A model generated the notes under the pieces. That model saw nothing but the letters and a program-made list of their open reading frames with translations, made no database searches and was not told where the DNA came from. Of a stretch of DNA of 64,000 nt, positions 11,168-22,761 are shown one piece after another. The stretch is from NCBI GenBank assembly GCA_949317995.1, contig OX439036.1:25875854-25939853 (forward strand), given 5' to 3'. The position numbers and the translations under genes are program-made. Numbering within the stretch: the stretch's first letter is position 1; each line of letters starts with the position of its first letter. This DNA is from Acholoe squamosa (taxonomy: Eukaryota; Annelida; Polychaeta; Phyllodocida; Polynoidae).

Positions 11168-12162
11168 TAGGCACTTACCTAATATTTCAAGACTTTATCC
11201 CATTAAACCTATCTAATGAACAATGGATGGATCTTGAGAAAAGAAGTGGATTTGCTTTTTAAATCAAGTCTCTATGTCAATTTTAAGTGGAATTATGACC
11301 GGTCAAAGGTACCAAATCAGACCCAGAATTCTGCCATAGTTAAGAGTTTAATTTGGATCTAATTTTGTGATCAAGCAAGATGAATCCAAGATATACTAGA
11401 TCACTAAAATGATTATTTTGGGCAATTTTCTTTTCAGATAAGCAAGATATACCCTCAAGGATGTAAATAATGATACATTTTTTTCATAATCAAACAATGT
11501 TAAAGCAAATTTTTGATGTCATCTTTTCCCTTGAACTGTGCGTTCTGACAGAACCACGGCAGAAATAAGACTTTGACTTAGGATGTTTGAATGATCATAA
11601 CTTCCATTTAAATTGACATAATAACTTCATTTAAAAAGCAAAACCACTTATTTTTATTATAGCTATCAATTTCCCACCATATAAAATACATTCAATAAGG
11701 TCTTAATTGATAGGTAAGTGCCAAACACTGGGGAGGTTGGGATAAGTGTCCTAAAATAATCTTGCCCAAAAAGATTGCAGGGTCTGTCAAACATACTGCA
11801 GCCCCTTAGAAAAAGAAAATGAAGACATTTTCTAGATCATTTTTAACCATAGGACAGGTGGGAACCATTTATTTTTAGGTGCTCAATGATCTTCTCATCA
11901 TAAAATGGTTCTAAACTTTTGGTTGAACTTTGATGGGGTCAAAGGCAAAATTCCCTGCATTCAACCTTCTACAAAAAATTATCATTTTAAAGGTCTAGCC
12001 AAGCCTGTTAAAATGAGCCCTTGTTTGTAAAGATCCTCCAGTAAATAGCTTCAGAATAAGCTTGCAAAGAAAGGAGAGTTTAACACTACCCAGTTTCAGC
12101 TGTATCACAGTTTCACACCTCTCCTGCAGCAGACTCACGCAGTGGAGGTATTTCAGTGCCTA
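11168..12162. mobile_element. Non-autonomous TIR transposon with 7-bp target duplication, copy 1
   Basis: The left end TAGGCACTTACC is matched in inverse by the right end (AGTGCCTA). The flanks are CATGGTA at 11161-11167 and CATGGTA at 12163-12169, a 7-bp target duplication. The interior matches copy 2 at 39705-41012, including the GAAAGGAGAGTTTA and CAGTTTCACACCTC stretches near the right end. No transposase is encoded. It inserted just upstream of the first recognised MAIP1 coding exon. A 6-8 bp duplication would fit P or Dada-type transposases; the family is not proven. Confidence 0.8.
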
Positions 12163-12483
12163 CATGGTACTACTGGCAATGACAGTGCCAGTGGCCTTGC
12201 TGAGCTACCTAACAAATGTAGTGAAGAAACATTTCTGGATAACATTTTGATGAAACCATGCACATCTAGACGTGTGTGCAATAACCCCCTACTTGCAGAC
12301 AAGTGGTTTAGACATGACATTACGAATTTATCCCTTAAATGAGTGCAGAAGACTTTCCCCAGCCAAAACTTCTTAGGTCGATAATAGGAGGATATATCCA
12401 CCGGATGCTCGCGTTACCCACCGCTGTCTCCTGCGATCTTGTCGCGTCGTATTGCATTGCTTTTCCCGCCGCGCCTTGCCACC

Positions 12484-12715
12484 CACTACCATAATCTCTC
12501 GCGTAGAAGGCGCGTCTTATACGCGAGGTTTTAGTTCTCCCTGGATCCAGAGGGAGATCAAGCCCTTTCATTTGATATGTTACACTCCCACTAAGTCATA
12601 GTATGACATAGGGTTCTTTGGAATGTTTCTGGGTGCCTAACTTTAATAGCTACACATAGCTTTTTTTTTTAATATTCAAAACCCATTCAGTAGAACAAAG
12701 ATTATGGCAAGGTAA
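12484..12715. mobile_element. Truncated MITE, TACCGTAATCTCCCGCG family
   Basis: The left part (TAATCTCTCGCGTAGAAGGCG, GTCTTATACGCGAGGTTTTAG) and an interior like the 32164 copy (CCATTCAGTAGAACAAAG) are present, but the right TIR is missing. The element is broken at its right side. Confidence 0.6.
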
Positions 12716-12836
12716 GCACAGTGCCGCGAGTCAGGAGTGGCTACCTTGCAATCCACACAACAAGAAATATCCAAACATGTACCTCGAGATGATTGAATTC
12801 TGCTGATGACTTTATTTCAGGTATCTACAGCATATC

Positions 12837-13132
12837 TTAGGGAGCGATCTTTTTTTAACAACGGGGGGGGGGCCTTGGGTTTGGGGGGGGGGGTCAGAAT
12901 TTTTTCAAACCCTTGACCGGGTTGGGGTCAGAATTTTTTCAACACCTCTGATAGGGGGGGTCAAAATAATTTCAGCTGTTTTCAGTGGAAAACCCTGCAG
13001 GTTACTATAGGCTAAAAGGGGACAAAAAGATTTTATCCCCTCAAGAGGGGGGTCGAATTTTTTTTTGCGCTTCCGCGCGGAAACCCACCAGCCCCCCCCC
13101 CCCCCTGTTGTTAAAAAATGATCAGTACCTTA
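12837..13132. mobile_element. Poly-G MITE, TTAGGGAG-GATC-TTTTTTAACAAC family
   Basis: The left end TTAGGGAGCGATCTTTTTTT is matched in inverse by TTGTTAAAAAATGATC near the right end. Inside are G runs followed by GGTCAGAATTTTTTCAA, the same order as in the cleaner copy at 16772-17100. Non-coding. Confidence 0.7.
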
Positions 13133-13520
13133 TAAAGCACAATATGGGTGTACCGGTACCGAAAAGTCGGAAATGGAAGGTTCAATCAACATAAAATATA
13201 GTCCAATATGAATGCACACATCCATCCACAATTATCGCCATACCCCTGGCCATTGTTTATGAACAGGGGGTGGATGGATGTCAATTTTTTTTTTCGCCAC
13301 CCCCTCCCCACGCCGGAGGTGCAGACATTTTTTGCACCCCTTTCTTATCTATACTAGTGTGCAGGATTTTTTTCGCTAAAATGAGGCTCAATTTTTTTTT
13401 AGCCCCCCCCCCTCTAGAGGGGTGAACTTATGTGAAGGGTATATTGTGGCAAAAATGTACACTTGAAGACCATAATGAATGCGTACTACACTTGTATACA
13501 TGCATATTTAAAATTTACAA
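13133..13520. other. Poly-G/poly-C repeat debris between elements
   Basis: Holds fragments such as CGCCACCCCCTCCCC and GTGCAGACATTTTTTGCACC, and homopolymer runs, all reminiscent of the poly-G MITE group. No gene is seen. Confidence 0.35.
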
Positions 13521-13523
13521 ATG

Positions 13524-14408
13524 AAGAGTTTGGTTCTAAAACGCAATAAACACCATTTTGGAAAAAATGGAGTTGAGATGAGAAATAAATAGGTTGGGGT
13601 AAGTGAAAAAATGTAAAATCATTTTTTCCAAAACAGTCACCATTTGGCACCTAGGGGCTACATAAAATCCACTTTTTTTCCCAAAATTACATAAATCCTA
13701 CAACTGTTTTGTTCCAAAACACAGTAAATCCACTCAGGCAAATGTTGTCATGATATGAATGTTCATTTATAACCTTATTTCCATGGTTTGAATGATCTGT
13801 TAATGTCACATCATTGTGTTTTGTAAGTTTTATAACCTTATTCCCAATAAAAAAAACAAATTTGCTGGTGAGGACAGAGGTATATATAGATGTGAAAGCT
13901 TTTTTGATGGATTTATTGTGTTTTGGAACAAAACATTGTGGATTTATTGCATTTTGGAACAAAACAGGATTTATTGCATTTTGCAAAGAAATATATGATA
14001 AATCACCTTTTGTCTGTGAGAAAACCATCAGTGTTAAAAAAGTACTTGAAAATGTTTCATTTATATCTATGTAAATGAGGAAAGTCAAATTTAGAAAAGA
14101 AAACTAACTTTTGTGGCTATTATATGGATACAAAAATGAGTCATGTTGGATTTATTGCATTTTGGAACAAAACGGTTTGTGGATTTATTGCATTCTGGAA
14201 AAAAATGGGATTAAACCACTAAATTTTTTCCATGAAGGATGACTCAAGGATTTCAAAATGAAATGTGGGGGTGTTTTATTTATGGTCCCCTAGATATTAG
14301 AACTCACAAAAATAGCCACCCCCTCTTCAATTTTTTGGAATGATAAATGTCTCAATATCTCAAAACACCCAAATTGGATTTGTTGCGTTTTGGAACCAAA
14401 CTCTTCAA
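13524..14408. mobile_element. TIR element with repeated internal GGATTTATTGCATTTTGG motif
   Basis: The left end GAAGAGTTTGGTTCTAAAAC and right end GTTTTGGAACCAAACTCTTC are inverted, each bordered by AAAT, a possible 4-bp target duplication. The terminal-like motif GGATTTATTGCATTTTGG plus AACAAAAC recurs inside near 13703(-), 13910(+), 13940(+), 13967(+), 14148(+) and 14178(+). Apparent ORFs on both strands are translations of this repeat. It lies just beyond the 3' end of the otopetrin-like gene. Confidence 0.65.
14275..14280 (-). terminator. Candidate poly(A) signal downstream of otopetrin
   Basis: AATAAA on the minus strand about 240 nt past the otopetrin stop. It lies within the neighbouring repeat element, so its use is uncertain. 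Confidence 0.3.
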
Positions 14409-14515
14409 ATAAGCATAGAGTCTCTAATAGACTTGGAGACTATTATTGGACGTTTTTTACATGTAACAGTCTGTGGTAATTATTCCAAATTAATCAGTAC
14501 TCAAATTGGAAGTAG

Positions 14516-15331
14516 CTAATTTTGAGTCTTCATAGCAGTCTTTGCATGCTGGGTTGCATAAGTACCACAGGAACATCTCAAATCCCCATTATCCCCCATA
14601 TCCATCCGATCTGCTGCCTCCATACTGATGACACCCTCACTGAATATGGTAGCTGGTGTGTCCTTTGTCTGTTTATCTGTTTCCTCAGTCATCATCACTT
14701 TGAGGAGTTTCAGAGGACGAGTCACTCCAATATACTCATCAGTGTAGGAATGGTTGATAACCTCAGCCAGGCAGCACATAGAGTGAAAGTGGTACAAGAT
14801 AAGAAGGGGCTGACAGATATTGGAGACCACCGCCCAGGTCACCATACCAAACACCTGATTGTGCACACGTTTTGCATAAGGGTGCTTGACCGGAAAGGTG
14901 TTGATCAGCCACAGAGCTAGATTGCCACAGCGGAGCACCTCCAGCCCTTGTCGACCAGGTTTTGTTCCCAGGTGGTCCTCTGTATTAGACCTCTTCTGGG
15001 TGGCATACCAGTTAATGAAGATTGTCTGTGTATAGGCCATTGTAACTGATACTAAGCTGTTGGCGAATATGATATCAGCTCCCATCTCCACTGCAGCTAT
15101 CATAAACATGACACGGATGGCCATCTGTGCCAGGTTGGTGCCAGAGAGCAGTTGTCTGTCTATAACTCTCTGTAGTGAACCTCTCTTGGCCTGCCTAGCT
15201 GTATATATCCCATGTATTACCCCATCATTGGCATCCTTCACCTGGCGGATGTCTTCATCCTTGAACGCCAAATCTGCCATCTTCACCACAGTGAAGGGGA
15301 CCACGATAAGACAGACGCCTGATATAGCCAT
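14516..15331 (-). CDS. OTOP: Otopetrin C-terminal open segment of last exon
   Basis: This 271-codon open stretch is the longest intact part of the otopetrin gene. It holds the last helices: AISGVCLIVVPFTVV, the TQTIFINWYATQK helix, KPGRQ.LEVLRCGNLALWLINTF, and WAVVSNICQPLLILYHFHS. It ends in a hydrophilic tail of about 80 residues (EETDKQTKD, a Met/Asp-rich part, Cys pairs) longer than in many family members. The Met at 15331 is not the gene start; the true upstream sequence is in another frame (see the gene-level entry). Confidence 0.8.
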   Translation of the reverse strand: MAISGVCLIVVPFTVVKMADLAFKDEDIRQVKDANDGVIHGIYTARQAKRGSLQRVIDRQLLSGTNLAQMAIRVMFMIAAVEMGADIIFANSLVSVTMAYTQTIFINWYATQKRSNTEDHLGTKPGRQGLEVLRCGNLALWLINTFPVKHPYAKRVHNQVFGMVTWAVVSNICQPLLILYHFHSMCCLAEVINHSYTDEYIGVTRPLKLLKVMMTEETDKQTKDTPATIFSEGVISMEAADRMDMGDNGDLRCSCGTYATQHAKTAMKTQN

Positions 15332-16771
15332 ATTGGTACCGTGGATGCATGACCACTTCCATATTGATTGTCGTTTGTTCTATGCCAGAGGCAATGACAA
15401 ACATGTAGATAATGACAAGAGCAAGTGCAAAAACCACCATAGCCCAGCCTGCTAGAAATCCCAGTTGACTGTTATAGTAACGGATCTTTCTTAAATGATA
15501 GGCCATCCTCTTCAGAGTAGTCGTTGTAGGGATGCTGAACGATGAGTTTTCATAGGAGGTTATCCCACAGGTTATGGATGGTGGAGGGCCCTCCTGTGCT
15601 TGGGGCCTTTCTTGAGAGTCTACCTCCAGGCCCCGCCCACATCTCTCCAAGATGGAGATCATACAGGTAGAGGAGACAATTAACACAGAACTCAATGAGC
15701 AGAGACCAGGTGTAGGGCTTGATATCGTGCTGCAGAGCCTCAGCATAGCCACAGCATGGGCAATCGGTATCATTTGTGCCGTTACCTGTAAGAACATTTG
15801 AAATCCCCTTTAAATCATGAGGGCCAGATATTGTTTAATGTAGATGGGACTCTACATACTCGTATGTTTTATAAAACATATAAGAACACCACGACCTTGA
15901 AAAGATGTATAGATCTAGAGTAATGAGTGTTATTGTAAAAACGTGGGCCACACGACTCTGACATTTAGTGAGGATTAGAAAAACATCATATTGAAACTCT
16001 CATGATTCACTCACAACCCACCATCAATGTTCTTTTAACCCCTCCCCCTCCCAGTAAGATGGTCTACTTTGATGAGTGAAAAAGGGATACGTCAATACAT
16101 GTATATTGATACAACATATACCTGTGATATTAGATGACTGGTATAGCAATGGTCCACCTCCATGCGTAGCGTGAACATCCCCAGCTATTTCTTGTTCTGA
16201 TTCAATGGCAACTGTTTTTATCCACACACAGATATTTGTGGCAATGACCAGCACAATCAGGAACTGACTAGTTAGTGTTATGCCAAGGTTCTTGTGATTC
16301 TGATCTGTAGAACAACAGAATGTACTGTATACCAAGGTGGGCAATAAATGTGAGGTCTTCTTGGTATAATTTAAGTTGAAATGCAGACATGGGTATAGGA
16401 GGAGTTAGCAATTCTAGCATGGTGTGATATATAGGGGCCTGGACACATATCGATGTGGTGTTGAGCCAGGTCCAGGTCATGTGACACCTTGTGAATGAAT
16501 AATTAGTTTCAGTCCCGCAGCCATTTTGGTTCAGTGTTGTGTTGTGTGTGCATCTTAAGGAGTTAAATTCATGGATTATTCAGGCCATAGCCCATAGAAC
16601 ATTACAATCGAGAGAGTCCACCATTTTGAATTTCGCTGGTCATGCCAGAGGTGGCAAAACACACTGATAAGTCATCGTCATGATGGGTACCTTGTCTCTG
16701 AATATTAAACATCCACTTATCAGCATATCAGTCCCGCATACACTCAATACACAGCCCCAATTGTAAATGCG

Positions 16772-17100
16772 TTAGGGAGTGATCATTTTTTAACAACAGG
16801 GGGGGGGGGGCCGGTGGGTTTGAGGGGGGGGTCAGAATTTTTTCAACCCCTTGACCAGGGGGGGTCAGAATTTTTTCAATACCTCTGATGGGGGGGGTCA
16901 AAATAATTTCACCTGTTTTCAGTGGAAAACCCCGCGCGTTACTATAGGCTAAAAGGGGACGTTCGCGCGCGATTTTTGTCCCTTATGGGGGGGGTCGAAA
17001 AAATTTTACCCCCTCGAGAGGGGGGGTCGAAATTTTTTTCGCGCGTCCGCGCGCAAACCCACCAGCCCCCCCCTGTTGTTAAAAAATGATCACTCCCTTA
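16772..17100. mobile_element. Poly-G MITE, complete copy
   Basis: The left end TTAGGGAGTGATCATTTTTT and right end AAAAAATGATCACTCCCTTA are inverted over about 20 bp. G runs alternate with TCAGAATTTTTTCAA, and a CG-rich palindromic patch (GCGCGC) lies in the middle. GCG flanks both sides, a possible 3-bp target duplication. It sits in the otopetrin intron between the exons at 16299 and 17514. Confidence 0.8.
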
Positions 17101-17879
17101 GCGGATTCTTTGGTGGGCCGACCCCTGCTGAAGCTGATACCTTGCGAGATAAGGACTGATAACAGCGAGTCGGTGGGTACCAGGTGTTACGTAATGCACC
17201 CTGAAAAGTCTGCAGTGAATGAGAGGAATATTCTCATTGGTTAATAATGCATCACGCTAGGTCGGAATATAGTGGGTACAGAACAACCCACAACGGGATC
17301 ATTGGATTTGTATTGACAGCAACTACCACTGTAGGTCAGAGATAGAAGCAATCTACTGTCTGACAGTGTAGAAACCAAGCGAGATGCATTACCAACCAAT
17401 CAGATCTATAATTCCCTCTATTCAGTGTGATATGTTCGGGTACATTATGTAGCAGCCGGAATCATGCTGGGCTTGCCGCCTTTGTATATTTAAATGTTAA
17501 TTAGCAAAATCACCCTGGAATATTTTAGAATTAAAGCCATTTCAGAGCCGGTAAAAGCAGTGGCAACGATGGGGTTGATGATAGCCCAGTGATCATTACA
17601 AAAAGATGGTTCCAGGGCAATGAAAGCACCTGCCATTGCATAGAACACGATTCCCCCTGTACCTAACCCTGAAATATGAAGAAACTTCACATATATAGGA
17701 GTAAATAGAAATATTGGAGGTCTGTCTCTATAATTGTTTTAAAGTAGTTAGTGAAGCGCTTAAAGGGCTCCTGACACGTCCCATACAACTTTATTCCTCT
17801 AGTTTAAAAAGGAAATGTTATGTGCTTTGAACCAAATAATACTACACCACGATACAGGGTAAACCAGAAGTAGCGATGT

Positions 17880-19253
17880 GAAGTTGCTCCAATTTACTAG
17901 AATGTGTTTCCTCATAATTATTTAGGTTTACTTCTATCTCAGGATGGGAGTCTAAAGAAAATGAAATCAGAAAGGATTTTAAAGGCAAAGCGTGCACTTT
18001 TCTCTATTAGACAAGCCTTGAGTACATCGCAAAATGTATCCATTAAATTGTTTATGTCACTGTTTGACAAGCAGATCGATCCTATCCTTTTATACGGATG
18101 CCCAGTATGGGGTATGCCATCTAGTAACTGTTCTATATCTATAAGTGGATCTGAGGTTAAATCCAAAAGAGATCTGTTAACACTATTTAAACTGTTAGGT
18201 GTTGAGGATATAAATATATTATCTTGTATATTCTATAAGAAAACACAGGTAGCTTATGTGACTCTAGCCAATATCTGTGACAAAATCAAAATCCTGTCTG
18301 CGTACAGAAAGCAACCGGTAACTCTTATAATTCAGGACTTAACCTCTGAAGGTGTCAGAAAGGCCTGTCTGGTAGAAGTGTTTTACTCTACAAGTTGCAA
18401 GTTTGCTCTGGGTTTATCAAAATATGCAAGTACTACTCTCGCACTAGGTGAGTTAGGGAGATTTCCCATTGAATAAAAAAAAACGTACTGAACATTCTAT
18501 ATTTGCTGAGGCTTGAGCATGGATCGAAAAACCCTATTCTAAATGAGGCCTTCTCTACCATGAAGAGTGAAAACCACCAATGGCTTAAAGATATCCAATA
18601 CAACAAAATCGGTTGTAAGAATGTCTGGCTCGATCCTTATGCTTGGTCAAAGTCCTCACTCAAAAACAATATAAAGAGAAGGTTAAATGATGCACATACT
18701 CAGAAATACGACCAGTACATTGATAACCCAGAGAGTACTGGCAAGTGTAGAATTATCAAGATGTGTAAAGATGATCTCAATGACATTTATGAAGAGCGTG
18801 AATACATAACGCATACAGAATCACCTAAACTTAGAACCATTATTGCTAAACTCCGGACTGACAATAACTGTACACTTGACAGCCTGTCAAGAAGATATAG
18901 AGGAAAGAAACCTGTCAATTCTAAGTGCACATTCTGTAATGCTGTGTAAGATGTCAATCATGTCTTCTTACATTGTAACATGCCTGAGAAGAGAAACGCA
19001 AGGTCACCGTTTGAAACAAAATACCTCAAGTTCGTTGATTACTATAAAAGACACGATGACACTAGGAGACTTTCTCAAATACGTGTACTAGCAGTGGTCC
19101 CATGTTGCAAATCATCTAAAAGACCAGGAGCTGTAAACTGTATATACTCATATATAAAATCTGTCTACAACATTGTAAATGAAAACCTGGTGCTGACATA
19201 AGTGTACCTGTACATTAGTCAAAAAAGCCATCTTGAATCTTGAATCTTGAATC
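17880..19253 (+). mobile_element. 5'-truncated non-LTR retrotransposon (C-terminal part of the polymerase ORF)
   Basis: The 17904-18476 frame translates to the end of a LINE reverse transcriptase (YLGLLLSQDGSLKK, DKQIDPILLYGCPVWG, KYASTTLALGELGRFPI). A second frame, 18503-18949, continues with LRLEHGSKNP and a terminal CTFC zinc-knuckle. An in-frame stop then interrupts CTFCNAV...HVFLHC, and the reading continues to about 19201. The 3' end is tandem TTGAATC. The shift and stop make it dead. It lies antisense inside the otopetrin intron 17669-19503. A CR1/Crack-like clade is my inference from the GELGRFPI signature. Confidence 0.85.
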
Positions 19254-19727
19254 TCCACGCCACAACAGAGCTGACCAGCTGACATGAGGCAGCCAAGTGT
19301 GAAGACCCGTATGTTACGTCACCGAGGTCAGTGTGGGCAAGTGGGAGGCACTCACACAATGATACAAGGTAGAAGCATGGGTGGAACAAATGGTTGTTCG
19401 CAGTGATGTTGATATGGAGTTGTCGGCATTCATACATGCATGTGTACATTAATTTCATTTATATCTAACATGCATAAATATAAAAGGCTAGCTGCATGCT
19501 CACATAAAATGCCTCCCCGCAGAAAGTTGGTTTCACTCTGGTCACGATAGTGGCGATCTTTTGTCAGCTTTCCTAATGGTGCCAGAATGAGAAGTGTCCA
19601 TATTGCCACAATGGAAGATCTATAGAGGACAAGGTAGTACTCCTGCAAAGGTGTGACATTTGAGTTACATGAGAGTTACCCTATGGTAAAGAAAATATGG
19701 CTTTGTAATATTTCTCTTTACTTAACA

Positions 19728-20040
19728 CCCCGGGGGACACTCTATATCTTTTCTATAGTAACCATGTGCGTACATCACCCTAAATTTGGGACCCTTATAA
19801 AGGGGCAATCTCCAGTAAAAATATACCCCTTTCACCGGGAATCAGCCCCAAAAGGGTACCGCATTCCCTGTGGTTAGCATCTGATGAGATAAAACGTTAA
19901 TTTGGGCACCCTTTCAATGGAAAATTTTCAAAAAATGTACCCCTTTCACTGTTATATTTTGAGAATTTTCTTCAAAAAAGGTACCCCGTTCCCGGCCAGT
20001 TTTGGGGAAAACTATTTTTTTTTTGCCGCCAGGTGGCTTT
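19728..20040. mobile_element. Partial poly-G hAT-type MITE relative
   Basis: CCCCGGGGGACACTCTATATC and ATAGTAACCATGTGCGTACA match the left end of the 22762-23233 element. The matching right terminus is not found, so the copy is truncated or rearranged. It lies in the otopetrin intron upstream of the exon at 19504-19642. Confidence 0.6.
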
Positions 20041-22440
20041 TGTATATCTTGGCGCATTTGTCTTTAACACCTACCAATTACACCTATACATGACATTGTG
20101 GCTTACTTTGGGAGATATGTGTTACTGAACCATTCCTGCTAGCACGGCTGATCTAAATAACTCTTTTTTTTTCTACACAAAAAAGTGACGAGTTTGACAT
20201 GGGGTATACATGCGTGAGGTCAATCAAACGAGTTGTGCGTGTCGAGAGAATCCTATGTAAAAAGATTATGACACTATTACGAGTTTTGTTTTAATATTCA
20301 TAAAAGCGATGTTCTTTTTTTCACTAAAGACATTTTTCAAATATTCATGAAGATGGTTCTTTTAAAAGAGGCATACTTGTACTGAAAGAAAGTGTACATG
20401 ATACATACATCGAGCGTGCTGGAATCCACTATCCGGGCACCAAACACATGAGAGAAAAGTAGAGTGAGACCAATGATGGTTTAATAGAATCAGTACAACC
20501 ACGGAACACAATGCCATCGTCAGGTCGTGGCCTTTCTGCGAAATACTGTAATGATCAACAAAGAAAATAAGTCAGGATCCTTTGTCCTATAAAAACGTAG
20601 AAAGAACCCAAATGAAAAATTAGGGGGGAAAATATAGAAAAAGGGGACAGCTAAATAGAACTATAGGATGAAAGAACTCCGATATATGCATTCTAAATCA
20701 CAATTATGAAATAAGGAGTTATTTCCATGTAGTCCGAATGTTCTTAGATCTCTTTTTCTCTCAGGGGGGGGGGGCATCTTCAACTGTTTTTATGCGCCCA
20801 AAGATACTTAGGTAAGGTCCGCCGTTTAGGACCGAAAATGTAGGAGGCGACTTCCGGTTTTGATCATTATGAGTGATAGAGGTCTTCGGCCTGGGGCTAG
20901 CGCCCACGGATAAAATCACGACTCAGGGGACCAGGGGAAAAAAGGAAGGAAAAACGATAGACCCTGTTGGTAAAATTCTAAAGAGCTCTTTCACCTACCC
21001 TGATAGCCCTGTGTCATGCTGCACCAGGAAATCCATGATATCCAAATTTATAAGGTCTATGTGCTGAGTGGGGGTTTGTTGAACAACAGACTTGCACCAT
21101 CCAAATGCTCTCTTAGTCATAATCGTTATGGGTTTTATTCCGAGGTAGCAGGTTGTCCCATGGGCCCCGCCATTACTGGAGCTTGTTATCAGCGAGTTCT
21201 ACTGATAACACCTATCAGATGGGTATCGATTGGCCCCCGAGAGGACCGCAGTGAATAGTTGGTGTCATTTCATTGGCTGATAATCAAACCAGCTAAGGCA
21301 CGCATCACCACTGTTTTAAAGGAGGGACCGGAGTGCGCATGGGTGCGTCGATGGGACACTCTCATATCTTAATTAATCCAATCATTTTAACCAAGAAAAT
21401 ACAGTATATATGGTAACTGAGAGTATCCCCGTCCCTGCACATACACCCACCCACCCTAGACGAGCATATTCTTTGGGTCCTGTTCTATACTGAGAGCGAT
21501 TATTGAGATTGAATAACTTATTGACGAAGTGCCCACCAATACCCCTTCCTGCACTTTTCAGTCACATGATGGCCAAGTGATAGGTCCGCTTTGGCATTAA
21601 TGCTAGCTGAGACTTCCATATATAGCTATGAAGCATCAAACGTTCTCCAGCCCCCACAGGGAGGTATTCAACCAAAGGCTTTGTAGGTCTCGGATTTATG
21701 TGGTCAGAATATAACTTATCTCCTCCATTCAAGGATTTTCTTTTTCTTTTCTTTTTTCTTTTATCGGATAACAACAATTTTTAAATAAGTATTTTATTAG
21801 ATATGTCCTCTCAAAATTCTTATATCATGTATACACTTACAGAACATAATTATTATAATTTTATGGCAGACATACCAGTAATCCGTGTACCGCTCTATTC
21901 TGGCTGTCTCCCCCACACTGAAGCTGTCGACTGCATGCGTCACGACGTTCACACAGTCTTCCCTCAACCGACTGACTTCCACTTCTGGCTGCTGACAGAA
22001 TTTTCCCTGCGAACGCCAGGACGCGGCACATTTTGAGCTAACGGTTCATTGCCTGGAAGAGATGCATGTTGAGGATTCATGGTATTGTCCTCCTGTCCAT
22101 TTCCTTCCTGCCCCTCCAGCTCAAAAATGGTATTAATCGATTGTCTGATGATATCAGTGCCATTGTTACATCAGATCGTTCAGAATTGATGTTCAAGATA
22201 CTGTTGAACTGTAAGAGAAGCATTTATTATATCTCTCTTTAGGTGATTTATAATGCACAACAATCCAAGAACAGGTACAGTAGTCCCAGTAACATTTAAT
22301 AGACATTGTGAAATCTTCAAAATTTCGCAATTCGGGCAATGAAATGATCTTGAGATCCATTAATTTGGCCATTATTTTTCCTCCCTCTATTGCAAGAAGA
22401 ATGCGCCTTACAGATAATAATTCACAGACTTATTATTTAA

Positions 22441-22443
22441 AGA

Positions 22444-22513
<70 letters not shown>
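22441..22513. repeat. (GA)n microsatellite
   Basis: About 70 bp of AG dinucleotide repeat, slightly interrupted by ATAG at its left end. Confidence 0.95.
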
Positions 22514-22515
<2 letters not shown>

Positions 22516-22761
22516 GTCCTGAATGATAATAGGCCTACCTGAAATGATTTCAACTGAGATAATGCCTCTTCAACTTTTCTTTACAGAAACTACATTGAGA
22601 TTTGGTTTAATACATATGTACCACCTCAAACATTTGTGATGTGCTATAGATCATTTGGTATATACGTAATTCAGATGCCAAATTCACTCTCAAAATGCTA
22701 GATAAAAGTTAGTTGACACTCCCGCGCTGGTAATAAATGACTCGCCTCTGTATTAGCTGAG

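Larger units (their letters stand above)
14516..22080 (-). pseudogene. OTOP: Otopetrin-family proton channel gene with several frame breaks
   Basis: Otopetrins are 12-helix proton channels of the plasma membrane. Minus-strand exons: 22080-21876 (ATG at 22080; 5' UTR acceptor at 22208), 20545-20409, 19642-19504, 17668-17514, 16299-16122, 15785-14516. Every junction agrees in phase. Family signs, in order: a first helix (MALCSVVVLIL, then TIIGLTLLFSHVFGA), EYYLVLYR, FLRGGIL joined to LGTGGIVFYAMAGAFIALE, LVIATNICVWIKT, IKPYTWSLLIEFCVNC, TQTIFINW, and the hallmark LRCGNLALWLINTF...GMVTWAVVSNICQPLLILYHFHSMCCLAEV. Frame breaks are needed near 21966-21985, 20480-20495, 15560-15650 and 15345-15390. 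None of these is explained by a normal intron. Either the gene is decaying with its splice sites still intact, or the assembly has indels; the dystrophin and PAQR genes in the window have none, which favours decay. Confidence 0.75.

Noticed and set aside
13687-14088. 133-codon minus-strand ORF and overlapping plus-strand ORFs
   Set aside because: They translate the repeated GGATTTATTGCATTTTGG motif on both strands. No domain, and the composition follows the repeat.
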